From positions 35,228 to 99,227 of the forward strand of contig DATHRZ010000078.1 of the NCBI GenBank assembly GCA_035464655.1: a DNA stretch of 64,000 nt, read 5' to 3'. This document shows, piece by piece, positions 8,786 through 20,603 of this stretch; position 1 is the first letter of the stretch, and each line of letters starts with the position of its first letter. The translations under genes and the position numbers were made by a program. The notes below the pieces were generated by a model. The model was not told the DNA's origin. It saw only the letters and a list, made by a program, of their open reading frames with translations, and made no database searches. This DNA comes from JARFPW01 sp035464655. Its GTDB lineage: Bacteria > Gemmatimonadota > Gemmatimonadetes > Palauibacterales > Palauibacteraceae.

Positions 8786-9493
8786 TCATCGGGCCAGGAA
8801 CTGCCGGATGCGCCACGGGCCGTCCGACGCCTCGTGCTCCAGCGCCCAACCCGAGCCCCAAGCGATCTCCTCGATCTCGTCCCGCGTCGTGAGCCAGAGG
8901 TGGAACCAGTCGGTCAACTGCTCACGATAGCCCACCCGAACGGAGAGAAGTCCGGGGGGTCGGCCGCGCTCACGGTTCCGTTCGTGATAGGCGAGATGCC
9001 CGGGATCGTTCGTGTCGAGGGGATCGATCGTCGACGTGACGAGCACGCCGTCGGCCTCGACCAGGCCGCGCAGTCGTTCCATGTAAGCCGGGAGCAAGTC
9101 GGGATCCTGGTGCGCACCGAACGAGTTGCCCATCGAGACGATCGACCCGAAGCTCCCGGTCTCGAAATCGAGATCTCGGAGGTCCATCACACGCGCGTCG
9201 AGGCACCCGCGCATGCCGGCGATCTTGACGGCCAGCGGCGACGCGTCGATCGCGACCACCGACAGATCGTGATTCTGCAGGTAGATGGCGTACGAGCCGG
9301 GCCCGGCCGCGACATCGAGGACGGGACCGGAGAGCCGTCCGAGCGCTTCCTTCTCCGCCGGAAAGCGGGGCGCCTCGAAGTAGTACGCGGCGGTGTCGAA
9401 TGTATCCTCGCGACCGTCGTTGCGCTCGATCACGTGGGGGTGCGGAGCCCCCTCCCATTGATCGCGGTAGATCCTGCCCCAGATATCCGTCAT
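8786..9493 (-). CDS. SAM-dependent methyltransferase (class I)
   Basis: The 235-aa protein carries the Rossmann methyltransferase motifs: motif I PVLDVAAGPGSYAIYL, motif II VVAIDASPLAVKIA, then ARVMDLRDLDFETGSFGSIV and SMGNSFGA. A post-motif strand LVEADGVLVTSTID follows. The substrate is not evident. The ATG at 9493 overlaps the stop of the cytosine deaminase gene by four bases (ATGA), so the two are translationally coupled and may act in one pathway, though I know of no established link. The reading frame can be followed further upstream, but that extension is the out-of-frame shadow of the deaminase. Confidence 0.88.
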   Translation of the reverse strand: MTDIWGRIYRDQWEGAPHPHVIERNDGREDTFDTAAYYFEAPRFPAEKEALGRLSGPVLDVAAGPGSYAIYLQNHDLSVVAIDASPLAVKIAGMRGCLDARVMDLRDLDFETGSFGSIVSMGNSFGAHQDPDLLPAYMERLRGLVEADGVLVTSTIDPLDTNDPGHLAYHERNRERGRPPGLLSVRVGYREQLTDWFHLWLTTRDEIEEIAWGSGWALEHEASDGPWRIRQFLAR

Positions 9494-9927
9494 TCGCCGA
9501 TGTCTTCGTTCCACAGCTCCGGATTCGCCGCGATGAACCGGCGCATCAAGTCGACGCAGCGGGCATCGTCGCGGACGTCGACGTCTACGCCCCTGTCGAC
9601 AAGAAGCGTCTCGTCGCCGAGAAAGGTCCGGTTCTCGCCGATGACGACACGCGGGATGCCGTACAGCAGAATGGCGCCGGTACACATCGGGCACGGAGAC
9701 AGCGTTGTGTAGAGCGTCGAAGCCCGATACACCGACGCGGGCCGACGGCCGGCGTTCTCGAGCGCGTCCATCTCGCCGTGCAGCACTACGCTGCCCTTCT
9801 GCACGCGCCGGTTGTGGCCACGCCCGATGATCTCGTCTTCGTGAACCAGCACCGAGCCGATCGGGATGCCGCCCTCGGCCAGGCCCTGCTCCGCTTCGGC
9901 GATCGCGGCGGCGAGAAAGGCGTCCAT
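9490..9927 (-). CDS. Nucleoside/cytosine deaminase (FCY1-like zinc deaminase)
   Basis: The 145-aa product has the cytidine-deaminase-like zinc site: HGE at residues 50-52 (H50 ligand, E52 proton shuttle) and PCPMC at 78-82 (C79 and C82 ligands). The surrounding sequence, GIPIGSVLV, HGEMDALENAG, TLYTTLSPCPMCTGAILLYG and PRVVIGENRTFLG, is closer to fungal-type cytosine deaminase than to TadA tRNA deaminase. The predicted reaction is cytosine to uracil plus ammonia (pyrimidine salvage). The methyltransferase follows with a 4-base overlap. Confidence 0.85.
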   Translation of the reverse strand: MDAFLAAAIAEAEQGLAEGGIPIGSVLVHEDEIIGRGHNRRVQKGSVVLHGEMDALENAGRRPASVYRASTLYTTLSPCPMCTGAILLYGIPRVVIGENRTFLGDETLLVDRGVDVDVRDDARCVDLMRRFIAANPELWNEDIGE

Positions 9928-10240
9928 TCAGGGTTCCTCCGGGCGGATGGCGCTGGGGGGCAAGCGCGACGATGGCGCCCACCATGACCTTATCGTCGGG
10001 CCGTCGCCCCCCGGGGGCAACCCGAAGGACCGACGCCAGAGGAACAGGCGGTACTTAGGGCGGTAGAGTCCCGGTGACGGCCCGGGACGACGCACGGGGG
10101 CTCGATCGGGCGCTGGCCGACGTGCGGGGGCTACGCGGACTCCTGTACCGGATGTTCGACCGCGTGGCCGATGGCGAGCTCGAGCGCGTGGATACCCGAC
10201 TCTGCGCATCAGAAGGTCTCCCTCTGCGGCGGCGGAATCT
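9928..10240. other. Intergenic stretch without a supported gene
   Basis: The 313 bases between the deaminase start and the tRNA-like repeat hold no gene I can support. A plus-strand frame opens at GTG 10074 with a helical-looking stretch (GLLYRMFDRVADGELERVD), but it has no ribosome binding site and runs on through the tRNA fragment. It could be a remnant of a gene cut by insertion. Confidence 0.5.
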
Positions 10241-10283
10241 AAGCGGGCGACCGGGGTCGAACCGGCGACCTTCAGCTTGGAAG
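10241..10283 (-). repeat. 43-bp copy of the 3' half of tRNA-Gly(TCC), attachment-site-like
   Basis: This stretch is identical over 43 bases to 12434-12476, the 3' half of the tRNA-Gly(TCC) gene (acceptor strand, T arm and one side of the anticodon arm). It has the same orientation, so the two form a direct repeat about 2.19 kb apart. Identity stops abruptly on both sides. No D arm or 5' half is present, so it is not a functional tRNA. A tRNA 3'-end duplication is the classic product of tyrosine-recombinase integration. Confidence 0.85.
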
Positions 10284-10305
10284 AACGAGTCCGGCCCCCG
10301 ACCAG

Positions 10306-10399
10306 CCACGGTGAGCCCCGAGAAATCAGCGGATCCGTCTCAGTGACCACGGTGGACCACGGTCAGCCACGGTGGGCAACGGCACAATTAATGGCACAC
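10306..10399 (+). repeat. Iteron-like short direct repeats near the tRNA fragment
   Basis: CCACGGT occurs four times: at 10306, 10347, 10357 and 10367, the last three in exact 10-base register. Beside them GGCACA is repeated at 10381 and 10394 around an A/T-rich step (ATTAAT). Helically phased repeats beside an attachment-like site resemble recombinase arm-binding sites. No protein that would bind them is encoded nearby, so this role is inference. Confidence 0.5.
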
Positions 10400-10448
10400 G
10401 CTTCGGATTAGTCGGACGCTCGCCCAGCGAAGAACTCCTGGTAGGACT

Positions 10449-12395
10449 TCATGGCGTCGAGTCCTCCGCGGCCGCCGCAGCTGCCCGCTGAGCATCCGCC
10501 TGCCTCAGGATCGCCGGACGCACGCGCTCCTCGGGCGGCGTGCGCTGGACTGTCAGGCCACCGAGCCCGAGCGACTCCATATGCGCCTGGAATCGGGGGT
10601 GCGACCGGATCGGATCCAGGAGCGGCGACCAAATGGTCTCAATGCGAAGCGGTGATCCGTCCCAACCTTCGATGTGTGTGTCCACTGCGAGGTCATACTC
10701 GTTTAGCAGGATATAGTCGAATCTGTTCAGGTTGAGCCGGTCCCTCAGAGAGTCGGCCAGCAGCTCCATCCGGCCAGCCCGCACCGCCGTCACGTAGTCT
10801 GCCGAATCCGCCGCTACGAGGCCTCCTATCCACTCGCCGGCAACCAGTTTCGTAACGCCCTCAAGCCTAAGTCGGACCAAGTCTTCGTAACGCCCCTCCT
10901 CGGCGGCTCTCAGGATGGGCAGCGTCCGAGGAATCCATCTGTCCCGAAAGAAGATGTACTTGTCGCTCATTCCCTGGCGGAGTGCCCAATCCAGCAATTC
11001 CTCGGCCTCGTCAAACCGGCTGTCCAAATTCATGAGTGTGAACAGCAACTGTGACACTCGAACTGGAGCAGGATCGAGTGCCGCCGCGCGGTCCAGCGAC
11101 AGGACGGACTCTGCGACCCGTCCCTGCTTCCCGAGCCACTCGCCGTACTGCTGATGGACCTCAGCGTTGTCGGGGTCGAGATCCAGTGCCTGGCGATAGA
11201 AGCGCTCCGCCTCGGCCCACTCCATTCGATCGCGGTGGATGCTGCCCAGCGCCACGAGGGCCGCCGGATTCTGCGGCTGCAGCTCCAGGGCTCGGCGGGC
11301 GACACGCTCGGCCTCAGCCAGCGTCGAGTAGAACGAGGTCGAGTCGTAGCGGACCATCCACAAGCTGATCTCCATCGCCTCCGCGAGACCTGCCCAGGCC
11401 GGGGCCCAAGCCGAATCGCGGTCGATCGCCGCTTCGAAGAGGTCGATGGCGTCCAGCGTTCCCTGCCCGCGCTCCCGAAGTCGTGAGCGACCGGCCAGGT
11501 ACAGGTCGTACGCTTCCAGGTCTGCTGTCGGGGTGACGAGGTCGGCGGCGTTATCCAGGCCAAGGGGCACCTTGAGGGCTTCGGCAATCGCCTCCGCGAT
11601 CTCAATCTGGATGTCGAAGACGTTGGCTGCCGGTCGCGTGTAGCTTTCCGTCCAGAGGTGCGAACCGTCGGCGACGTCAATGAGCTGCGCAGTTATCCTC
11701 AGTTGGCCGCCGTCTTTTCTGACGCTTCCTTCGATCAGGTGTCGAACTCCTAGTTCGCTGCCTATTTCCCGGAGATCCTTGTTCTCGCCCTTGTACGCGA
11801 ACGCCGAGGTTCGACCCGCCACGCGGAGTTCCTTGATCTTCGCGAGGGTATTCAAGATCTCCTCGGTCATGCCGTCGCTGAAGTACTCCTGCTCCTCGTC
11901 GGCGCTCATGTTGACGAAAGGCAGGACGGCGATCGAAGGCCTAGTGTCCTCAGACAGGTCAACCAGCTGTAGACCGCTGATCAGGTTAGCCTGCGCCACA
12001 TCCCCGGTCTCAGGTGCCGTTTGCCGTCCCATCCACCAGCCTCCGAACAGCAGACCGGCCCCGGCTAGCGCGAGCAGGCCGGCTGGCCACCGCTTGGAAG
12101 CCGGTTGAGCCACGATGGCTTCGATCTCGCCCGGTGCGGCTGGCTCCGCCTTCTGCACACCCTCCGGCGTCACCTCGAAGGCCCAGGCCAGCACGAGGGC
12201 CACCGGGAATCCGAGGAGCAGAAGCCCTACCACGAGAGACAGGAATGAGTCGGAGAGACCCAGCGCGGTCCCAAGTGGCTCTGCCACCTGCAGAACACCG
12301 AACGCTACGGCCCCGTAGATCGCCGCCACCTTGAACACGTGACGCCGCTTGAGTTCGGCGAAAAACTGCTGGTACCCCCGGCCGGAAACCGTCAT
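10449..12395 (-). CDS. FlgO/TolB-like and TPR-repeat membrane protein
   Basis: The 648-aa product begins with a soluble segment (QQFFAELKRRHVFKVAAIYG) and paired membrane helices to about residue 70, with a third helix near 105. An FlgO/TolB-N-like domain follows (RPSIAVLPFVNMSADEEQEY, FSDGMTEEILNTLAKI, VRHLIEGSVRKDGGQLRITA). The C-terminal half holds TPR repeats (NPAALVALGSIHRDRMEWAE, NAEVHQQYGEWLGKQGRVAE). Proteins of this architecture are often annotated as adenylate-cyclase-associated or hypothetical; no cyclase domain is present here. An ATG at 12395 or a TTG at 12407 could start it. It lies 40 bases downstream of tRNA-Gly(TCC) on the same strand, inside the repeat-bounded segment, and a paralogue occurs at 39611-41371. 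Confidence 0.8.
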   Translation of the reverse strand: MTVSGRGYQQFFAELKRRHVFKVAAIYGAVAFGVLQVAEPLGTALGLSDSFLSLVVGLLLLGFPVALVLAWAFEVTPEGVQKAEPAAPGEIEAIVAQPASKRWPAGLLALAGAGLLFGGWWMGRQTAPETGDVAQANLISGLQLVDLSEDTRPSIAVLPFVNMSADEEQEYFSDGMTEEILNTLAKIKELRVAGRTSAFAYKGENKDLREIGSELGVRHLIEGSVRKDGGQLRITAQLIDVADGSHLWTESYTRPAANVFDIQIEIAEAIAEALKVPLGLDNAADLVTPTADLEAYDLYLAGRSRLRERGQGTLDAIDLFEAAIDRDSAWAPAWAGLAEAMEISLWMVRYDSTSFYSTLAEAERVARRALELQPQNPAALVALGSIHRDRMEWAEAERFYRQALDLDPDNAEVHQQYGEWLGKQGRVAESVLSLDRAAALDPAPVRVSQLLFTLMNLDSRFDEAEELLDWALRQGMSDKYIFFRDRWIPRTLPILRAAEEGRYEDLVRLRLEGVTKLVAGEWIGGLVAADSADYVTAVRAGRMELLADSLRDRLNLNRFDYILLNEYDLAVDTHIEGWDGSPLRIETIWSPLLDPIRSHPRFQAHMESLGLGGLTVQRTPPEERVRPAILRQADAQRAAAAAAEDSTP

Positions 12396-12434
12396 GGGCC
12401 CCAACATCGGGGATGATGGGGATTTAGGAAAGAA

Positions 12435-12507
12435 AGCGGGCGACCGGGGTCGAACCGGCGACCTTCAGCTTGGAAGGCTGACGCTCTGCCAACTGAGCTA
12501 CGCCCGC
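12435..12507 (-). tRNA. tRNA-Gly (anticodon TCC)
   Basis: The 73-base cloverleaf reads on the minus strand from GCGGGCG at 12507 to the discriminator T at 12435. The D arm is GCTC/GAGC, the anticodon stem TCAGC/GCTGA, and the loop CTTCCAA gives anticodon TCC. The T arm GCCGG/CCGGT encloses TTCGACC. The 3' half is duplicated exactly at 10241-10283. No CCA is encoded. Confidence 0.97.
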
Positions 12508-12558
12508 ATGTACAACGTCTCGGATCGCCGATTTCGTAAATCTCGCTACGCTCCGAAG

Positions 12559-12631
<73 letters not shown>

Positions 12632-12658
12632 GCGCCGCCGATCCGGCGGATCCTGCCA

Positions 12659-12732
12659 TGGGGCGGGAGGGACTCGAACCCCCGACTTCTGCGATGTGAA
12701 CGCAGCGCTCTAGCCAGCTGAGCTACCGCCCC
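12659..12732 (-). tRNA. tRNA-Val (anticodon CAC)
   Basis: The 74-base cloverleaf has acceptor GGGGCGG/CCGCCCC with discriminator A. The anticodon stem is CTGCG/CGCAG with loop TTCACAT, giving anticodon CAC, which reads GTG. The T arm is GGGGG/CCCTC around TTCGAGT. It sits between the two plain Gly genes and Gly(GCC). Confidence 0.97.
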
Positions 12733-12752
12733 GGGTGCCTCGCCTTCGTAAG

Positions 12753-12825
12753 AGCGGGCGACCGGGTTCGAACCGGCGACCTCAACCTTGGCAAGGTTGC
12801 GCTCTACCAGCTGAGCTACGCCCGC
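12753..12825 (-). tRNA. tRNA-Gly (anticodon GCC)
   Basis: The 73-base cloverleaf has acceptor GCGGGCG/CGCCCGC, anticodon stem CAACC/GGTTG and loop TTGCCAA, giving anticodon GCC. The T arm is GCCGG/CCGGT around TTCGAAC. It is the first gene of the four-tRNA cluster in the direction of transcription. Confidence 0.97.
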
Positions 12826-12837
12826 GTACTGCCTTCG

Positions 12838-12872
12838 ATGAAAATGGGAGCCGCCCCGAAGGGTCGACTCCC
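12838..12872 (-). terminator. Rho-independent terminator after the Hcp-like gene
   Basis: On the minus strand GGGAG at 12872 pairs with CTCCC at 12850, with an inner CCC/GGG stem closed by a TTCG tetraloop. The run ATTTTCAT follows at 12845-12838. It lies 64 bases past the stop of the Hcp-like gene and just before the tRNA cluster, insulating the cluster from it. Confidence 0.75.
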
Positions 12873-12935
12873 AGTGCCGGGGATTCTATCTCCGGGCCGC
12901 GCGCGGGTCAATCCACCGCGGCGAACCTCTCCGGG

Positions 12936-13448
12936 CTACTCGCTCCAGTCGTCGGTGTGCTTGATGCTTCCGTCGGCGCTCGACCAGGCGATCGTATCGT
13001 ACCTGAACGAGATTTCCTCGTGCGCGACATCCTCCTCGGGGCGCGAGCCTGAACGGATGGCGACGATGCGGGCGTTGGTCAGCGTGATGTTGACCGGCTC
13101 GCCCGCGCGCCCGCGGCTCGTCGGCACGCGGATCCGTACGCTCGGGATCGTCTCGCTCGCCGTCATCGCCCGATAGAGGAGGGGCGTCGCGCGATCGACG
13201 CGCTTTCTGACGGTGAACGGGGCATGTACCCGACGGCCCGAAGCGCGGGCGGCGACCGCATCTTCGGGAATCATGATCGTGTGCTCGTAGCTCTCCAGGA
13301 TGGCGCTCACCCCGTCGTCGCGACCGGCGGACTGCAGGGTCATCGTCATCTGGGCGTGCGCCTCGCCGGCGCCCGGGAGTACCGGTATCAGAAACAGGGC
13401 CGATGCAGCGCAGGCCAGCGTCAGGGAAGCGCGTTCACGAACGTTCAT
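12936..13448 (-). CDS. Hcp-family (T6SS tube-like) protein with a Sec signal peptide
   Basis: The 170-aa product opens with a signal peptide (ASLTLACAASALFLIPVLPG, cleavage after AHA). The mature part matches the Hcp1/EvpC type: RRVHAPFTVRKRVDRATPLL, YRAMTASETIPSVRIRVP, then ITLTNARIVAIRSGS and EEISFRYDTIAWSSADGSIK, ending HTDDW. Hcp normally forms the inner tube and is cytoplasmic until fired, so a Sec signal is odd. No other type VI genes are in the window. It may be a secreted or surface domain built on the Hcp fold rather than a T6SS component. A terminator at 12838-12872 follows the gene. Confidence 0.8.
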   Translation of the reverse strand: MNVRERASLTLACAASALFLIPVLPGAGEAHAQMTMTLQSAGRDDGVSAILESYEHTIMIPEDAVAARASGRRVHAPFTVRKRVDRATPLLYRAMTASETIPSVRIRVPTSRGRAGEPVNITLTNARIVAIRSGSRPEEDVAHEEISFRYDTIAWSSADGSIKHTDDWSE

Positions 13449-13485
13449 GGTCCCTCCTCGTATTCGGGAACGGTCGACGGACGTG

Positions 13486-14487
13486 CTAGCTCCGCCAGGG
13501 TGTCAGCATGCGTCGGAATATCGGTCCGTTGTCCTCGAGAAATTCCCGGAAGGTCTTTTCGGTGTTGGCCCGCGTGCTGATGTAGCAGGCCTCGCACGTG
13601 TTCTGCTTCGTGAAGTTCTCGAGCATGTCCTCCTGCTTGTCGAAGTACGCCATCACCATCGCGCACGGGGTCAGGCGCCCGTCGGGGTTGATCACCAGAA
13701 AGCGACGACCCGCCTGGCATCCGGAGATGCCACCCTCCGTCAGAAATCGGTAGTACTTCCACATCACGCGGGGCGACGTGTAGATCGGATACCCCCGCTT
13801 CTGCAGATCGATCACTTCCTCGATCTTCCCTCTGAGCTCCTCGAGGCCTCCATTTCCGTTCACCAGGCCGGCCCGGTCCTGCACGCGCAGGTGCGTATAG
13901 ACGCTGAAGTTGATCGGCAGGCCCCACTTCTTCGCGGTCTCGACGAGCCCGCGTAGCTCCTTGTAGTTCCAGGCGGTGATGCAAACGTTGAGCAGGATAT
14001 CGTCCTTCTCGGTGCGGCTGGCGAGCTCGGGCAGCACCTCGCCCATGTGGCTGAACAGGTTCGGGATGCGGCGGAATTCGTCGTGACGCTCGTCGGGGAA
14101 GTCGAGCGAGACCGAGAGCTGGTGCATCCCGGCCTTCTTGAGCTTGAAGAAGCGCTCGGGGTTGAGGTTCGAGGCGTTGGTGACGACGATCATCCACGGA
14201 AGGCCGCCCTCGTTCGTCATCTTGTCGACGATCTCGTAGACGTCGCCACGCGCCAGGGGCTCGCCGCCCGACACGTGGGATACGACGGGCCGCAGCTCGC
14301 GGCAGATCTCGGCATACTCGTCGGCCGACAGTCGCGTTTCCTTGATCGGCCCGCCCCAATTGCAGTGCCAGCAGTTGGCGGTGCAGGAATGGGTCACCTC
14401 GAACGAGACCGACAGCGGTCGATTCTGCATCCGGTTGCGGAAACCGCGCGCCAGCATTTTGAGGCCCATCGCTCCGGATACGTTCAT
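13486..14487 (-). CDS. Radical SAM protein with SPASM-like C-terminus
   Basis: The 333-aa protein has the radical SAM cluster motif CX3CX2C near residue 35 (VTHSCTANCWHCNWGG), followed by VSHVSGGEPLARGD (the GGEP motif that binds SAM) and LSVSLDFPDERHDEFRRIPN. The C-terminus carries extra cysteines (GCQAGRRFLVINPDGRLTPC and NTCEACYISTRAN), consistent with a SPASM or twitch auxiliary [4Fe-4S] cluster. SPASM enzymes modify peptides or small molecules; no precursor peptide is evident nearby, so the substrate is unknown. The start ATG is at 14487. The gene is divergent from metH. Confidence 0.9.
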   Translation of the reverse strand: MNVSGAMGLKMLARGFRNRMQNRPLSVSFEVTHSCTANCWHCNWGGPIKETRLSADEYAEICRELRPVVSHVSGGEPLARGDVYEIVDKMTNEGGLPWMIVVTNASNLNPERFFKLKKAGMHQLSVSLDFPDERHDEFRRIPNLFSHMGEVLPELASRTEKDDILLNVCITAWNYKELRGLVETAKKWGLPINFSVYTHLRVQDRAGLVNGNGGLEELRGKIEEVIDLQKRGYPIYTSPRVMWKYYRFLTEGGISGCQAGRRFLVINPDGRLTPCAMVMAYFDKQEDMLENFTKQNTCEACYISTRANTEKTFREFLEDNGPIFRRMLTPWRS

Positions 14488-14865
14488 GCCGTCGTTCCTG
14501 GGATGCCTGCGGGTAGTACGTTGCCGGTCGTGCCAATCCGTCCATTCACCGTACGATGATGCGGAAGGCTCCGGCATCGGACAAGGAGACGACGTACGCG
14601 ACCGACCCCTCATGGTGGCAGCCGGAGGGTGGAACCAATATTGTCGTGGGGCATCAAGAGTCTCGGGAATTCTGTGTTTCCGAGGCGGCAACCGATTCCG
14701 CGCAACGTGGAACGCGGTGCCGAGGCTGGCCCCGGCGGGGGAGCCGATGCGGTCGAACGCGCGCGGATGAGCGTTTCGGCAAAGCTTCGTCGGCCCCCGC
14801 CCCGTCGTCACGCCCCTCGATGCGATTCGAGCGTCGGAACACCGAACCGAAACTTGAGAGGCAGC
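14488..14865 (+). other. metH upstream region
   Basis: These 378 bases separate the divergent radical SAM and metH genes. They hold a structured element at 14648-14733 and a second long-range pairing, GGCGGGGG at 14734-14741 with CCCCCGCC at 14793-14800. I see no convincing promoter boxes. The metH frame is open through most of it, but the encoded residues are not MetH-like. Confidence 0.5.
14648..14733 (+). promoter_or_regulatory. Possible SAM-riboswitch-like structure in the metH leader
   Basis: Several SAM-I/SAM-IV-like signatures occur in the right order. GGGGC (14648) can close with GCCCC (14729). ATCAAGAG follows it. A hairpin CTCGGGAA/TTTCCGAG spans 14662-14684. GGCAACC (14687) and GGTGCC (14716) flank a third hairpin with CCG/CGG and TTCC/GGAA pairing. 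The position ahead of metH fits. The long second helix and the AATTCC-type segment of canonical SAM-I are missing, so this is only a candidate. Confidence 0.3.
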
Positions 14866-18614
<3,749 letters not shown>

Positions 18615-18618
<4 letters not shown>

Positions 18619-20525
18619 GTGCCGACCGGCTGCGCGAGCTGATCGGCGACGGCGGCGTTCACCTGATGGACGGCGCGATCGGCACCGTGCTCTACCAACG
18701 CGGCGTGTTCGTCAACGTGTGCTACGACGAGCTCAACCTGACGGAGCCCGACCTCGTGCTGGGGGTTCACGCCGACTACGTGCGCGCCGGCTCGGAGCTG
18801 ATCGAGACGAACACGTTCGGCGCCAATCCCGTGAAGCTGTCGTCCTTCGGGCTCGACGACCGCACGGAGGAGATCAACGAGACGGCGGCGCGACTGGCCG
18901 TGCAGGCGGCTCAGGGACGGGCGGTCGTCCTCGGATCGATCGGACCGCTCGGCATCCGAATCGAGCCATGGGGGCCGACGGCGATCGACGAGGCCGTCGA
19001 TTTCTTCGCGCGCCAGGCCGTGGGGCTCGCGGCCGGCGGGGTCGACGGATTCATCCTCGAAACGTTCGCCGACGTGGCGGAGCTCGAGGCCGCCCTGCGC
19101 GCCGTCCGCCGGGTGGCGCCCGATCGGCCCGTCTTCGCCCAGATGTCGTTCGGCGAGGAGGGGACGAGCGCCTACGGCACGACGGTGGAGCAGATGGCGC
19201 GGTCGATGAGCGAGACCGACGCCGACATACTGGGGCTCAACTGTTCGGTCGGCCCGTCGGCCACCCTCGACGCCGTCGAGCGCCTCGTGAACATCGCCGA
19301 TCGGCCCGTCTCTGCCCTTCCGAATGCCGGCCTGCCGCGGACCGTCGCCGACCGCAAGATCTACCTCGCCAGTCCCGAGTACGTGGCCCGCTACGCCCGG
19401 CGCATGGCCGACGCGGGCGCGCGCTTCCTGGGCGGCTGTTGCGGCACCACGGCGGAGCACATCCGGCACATGGCCGCCCATCTCGAAACGGCGGGCAGCC
19501 CGGGGCAGCGCCGGACCGGACGCGGCGTGCCGCCACGGCCGGGGGGCTCGCGCGCCGACGGCCTCGCCGGCGAATCGGACGACGGCGCAGCATCGGGTAC
19601 CGTGGCGGCAGCGGAGGGGTCGGTCGTGCCGGCGTCCCTCGCGGAACGATCCGCGCTTGGCCGGCGGCTGGCCAGCGGCGACTTCGTTCGCGGCATCGAG
19701 CTGATGCCGCCGCGCGGCTGGGAGCCGGGGGCCCTCGTCGCGTCGGCCCGAATGGCGCGAGAGGGAGGCTTCAACACCGTCCACCTGCTCGACAGCTCCG
19801 CTCGCTACAGCCGCATGTCCCCGATCGCGGCCGCCATCGTCATCGAGCGCGAGGCGGGCATCGAGGCTGTTCCCCACTACACCTGCCGCGACCGCAACAT
19901 GCTCGGCATGGTCGGCGACCTGCTCGGCGCGGCCTCGGCCGGCCTGCGAAACCTGCTGCTCGTCACGGGCGACCCGCCACGCGGCGGCCCCTACGACACC
20001 GGGGGCGTGTTCGACATCGACAGCATCGGTCTCACCAACGTCGTCCGCGAGCTGAACGCCGGGCGTGACCCGGGCGGAGAATCCATCGGAGTCCCGACCC
20101 GGTTCGTCACGGGCGTGGCGCTCAACCCGAGCGCCGTCGACCCGGACGACGAGATCCGCCGATTCATGTGGAAGGCCGACGCCGGGGCCGACTACGCCGT
20201 CACCCAACCGGTGTACGACGCCGACGCGTTCCTGCGCTTCCTCGATCGGATCGAGAGGTTCGGGGTGCCCATCCTCGCGGGGCTCCTGCCGCCCCTTTCG
20301 CTGCGCAACGCCGAGTACCTGGCCAACGAGGTCCCCGGACTCAGCGTACCGCGTCGCGTGATCGACCGAATGCACCACGCGGCGGAGCGTGGCCCCGACG
20401 CCGAGGCGGAGGAAGGCGTGGCAATCGCCGCCGAGGTGTTCGAGGCGATTCGCGATCGCGTCGCCGGGGTGGTCGTGAGCTGTCCGGGCAACCGGGTCGA
20501 ACGCGCGGTGCCGGTCGTCGCCTGA
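18615..20525 (+). CDS. Fused homocysteine S-methyltransferase / methylenetetrahydrofolate reductase
   Basis: The 636-aa protein starts at GTG 18615, overlapping the metH stop (GTGA), with GGAGGGAG upstream. The N-terminal half is a homocysteine methyltransferase domain (HLMDGAIGTVLYQRG, LIETNTFGANPVK, zinc cysteines in GLNCSVG and LGGCCGTTAEHI). After a low-complexity linker (about 295-345) comes a MetF-type MTHFR barrel: GIELMPPRGWEPG, VPHYTCRDRNMLGM, NLLLVTGDPPRGG, DYAVTQPVYDADAFLRFLD. The same fusion is known in Bacillus YitJ. The MTHFR part makes methyl-THF for MetH, so the pair covers the whole methyl branch. No separate metF is present in the window. Confidence 0.92.
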
Positions 20526-20603
20526 CCCACGGCGGACCGCAGCAGCGGGCCCGCCCCCCGCCTGCCCTTGCGGGGAACGAGCCTCGCAGCATAGACGTTT
20601 GAG

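Larger units (their letters stand above)
10241..12476. mobile_element. Candidate small tRNA-Gly-integrated element or integration scar
   Basis: The boundaries are the two perfect 43-bp copies of the tRNA-Gly(TCC) 3' half at 10241-10283 and 12434-12476. Between them lie one FlgO/TPR gene and phased short repeats just inside the left end. By eye the enclosed gene uses more A/T-ending codons than its neighbours, notably around 11690-11830. There is no integrase, excisionase or replication gene, so it could be a satellite mobilised in trans, a decayed element, or a chance duplication of a tRNA half. The tRNA gene itself is left intact, as expected for site-specific integration at a tRNA 3' end. 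Confidence 0.4.

Noticed and set aside
10074..10346. Plus-strand GTG frame of 90 codons
   Set aside because: No ribosome site; its second half is the translated tRNA fragment. It may be a remnant, but there is not enough to call a gene.
12936..13448. Full type VI secretion locus
   Set aside because: Only the Hcp-like gene is present; no sheath, baseplate, VgrG or ClpV gene occurs in the window.
14556..14865. Cobalamin riboswitch upstream of metH
   Set aside because: I looked for the conserved B12-box and found no match; the visible signature elements resemble SAM aptamers instead.
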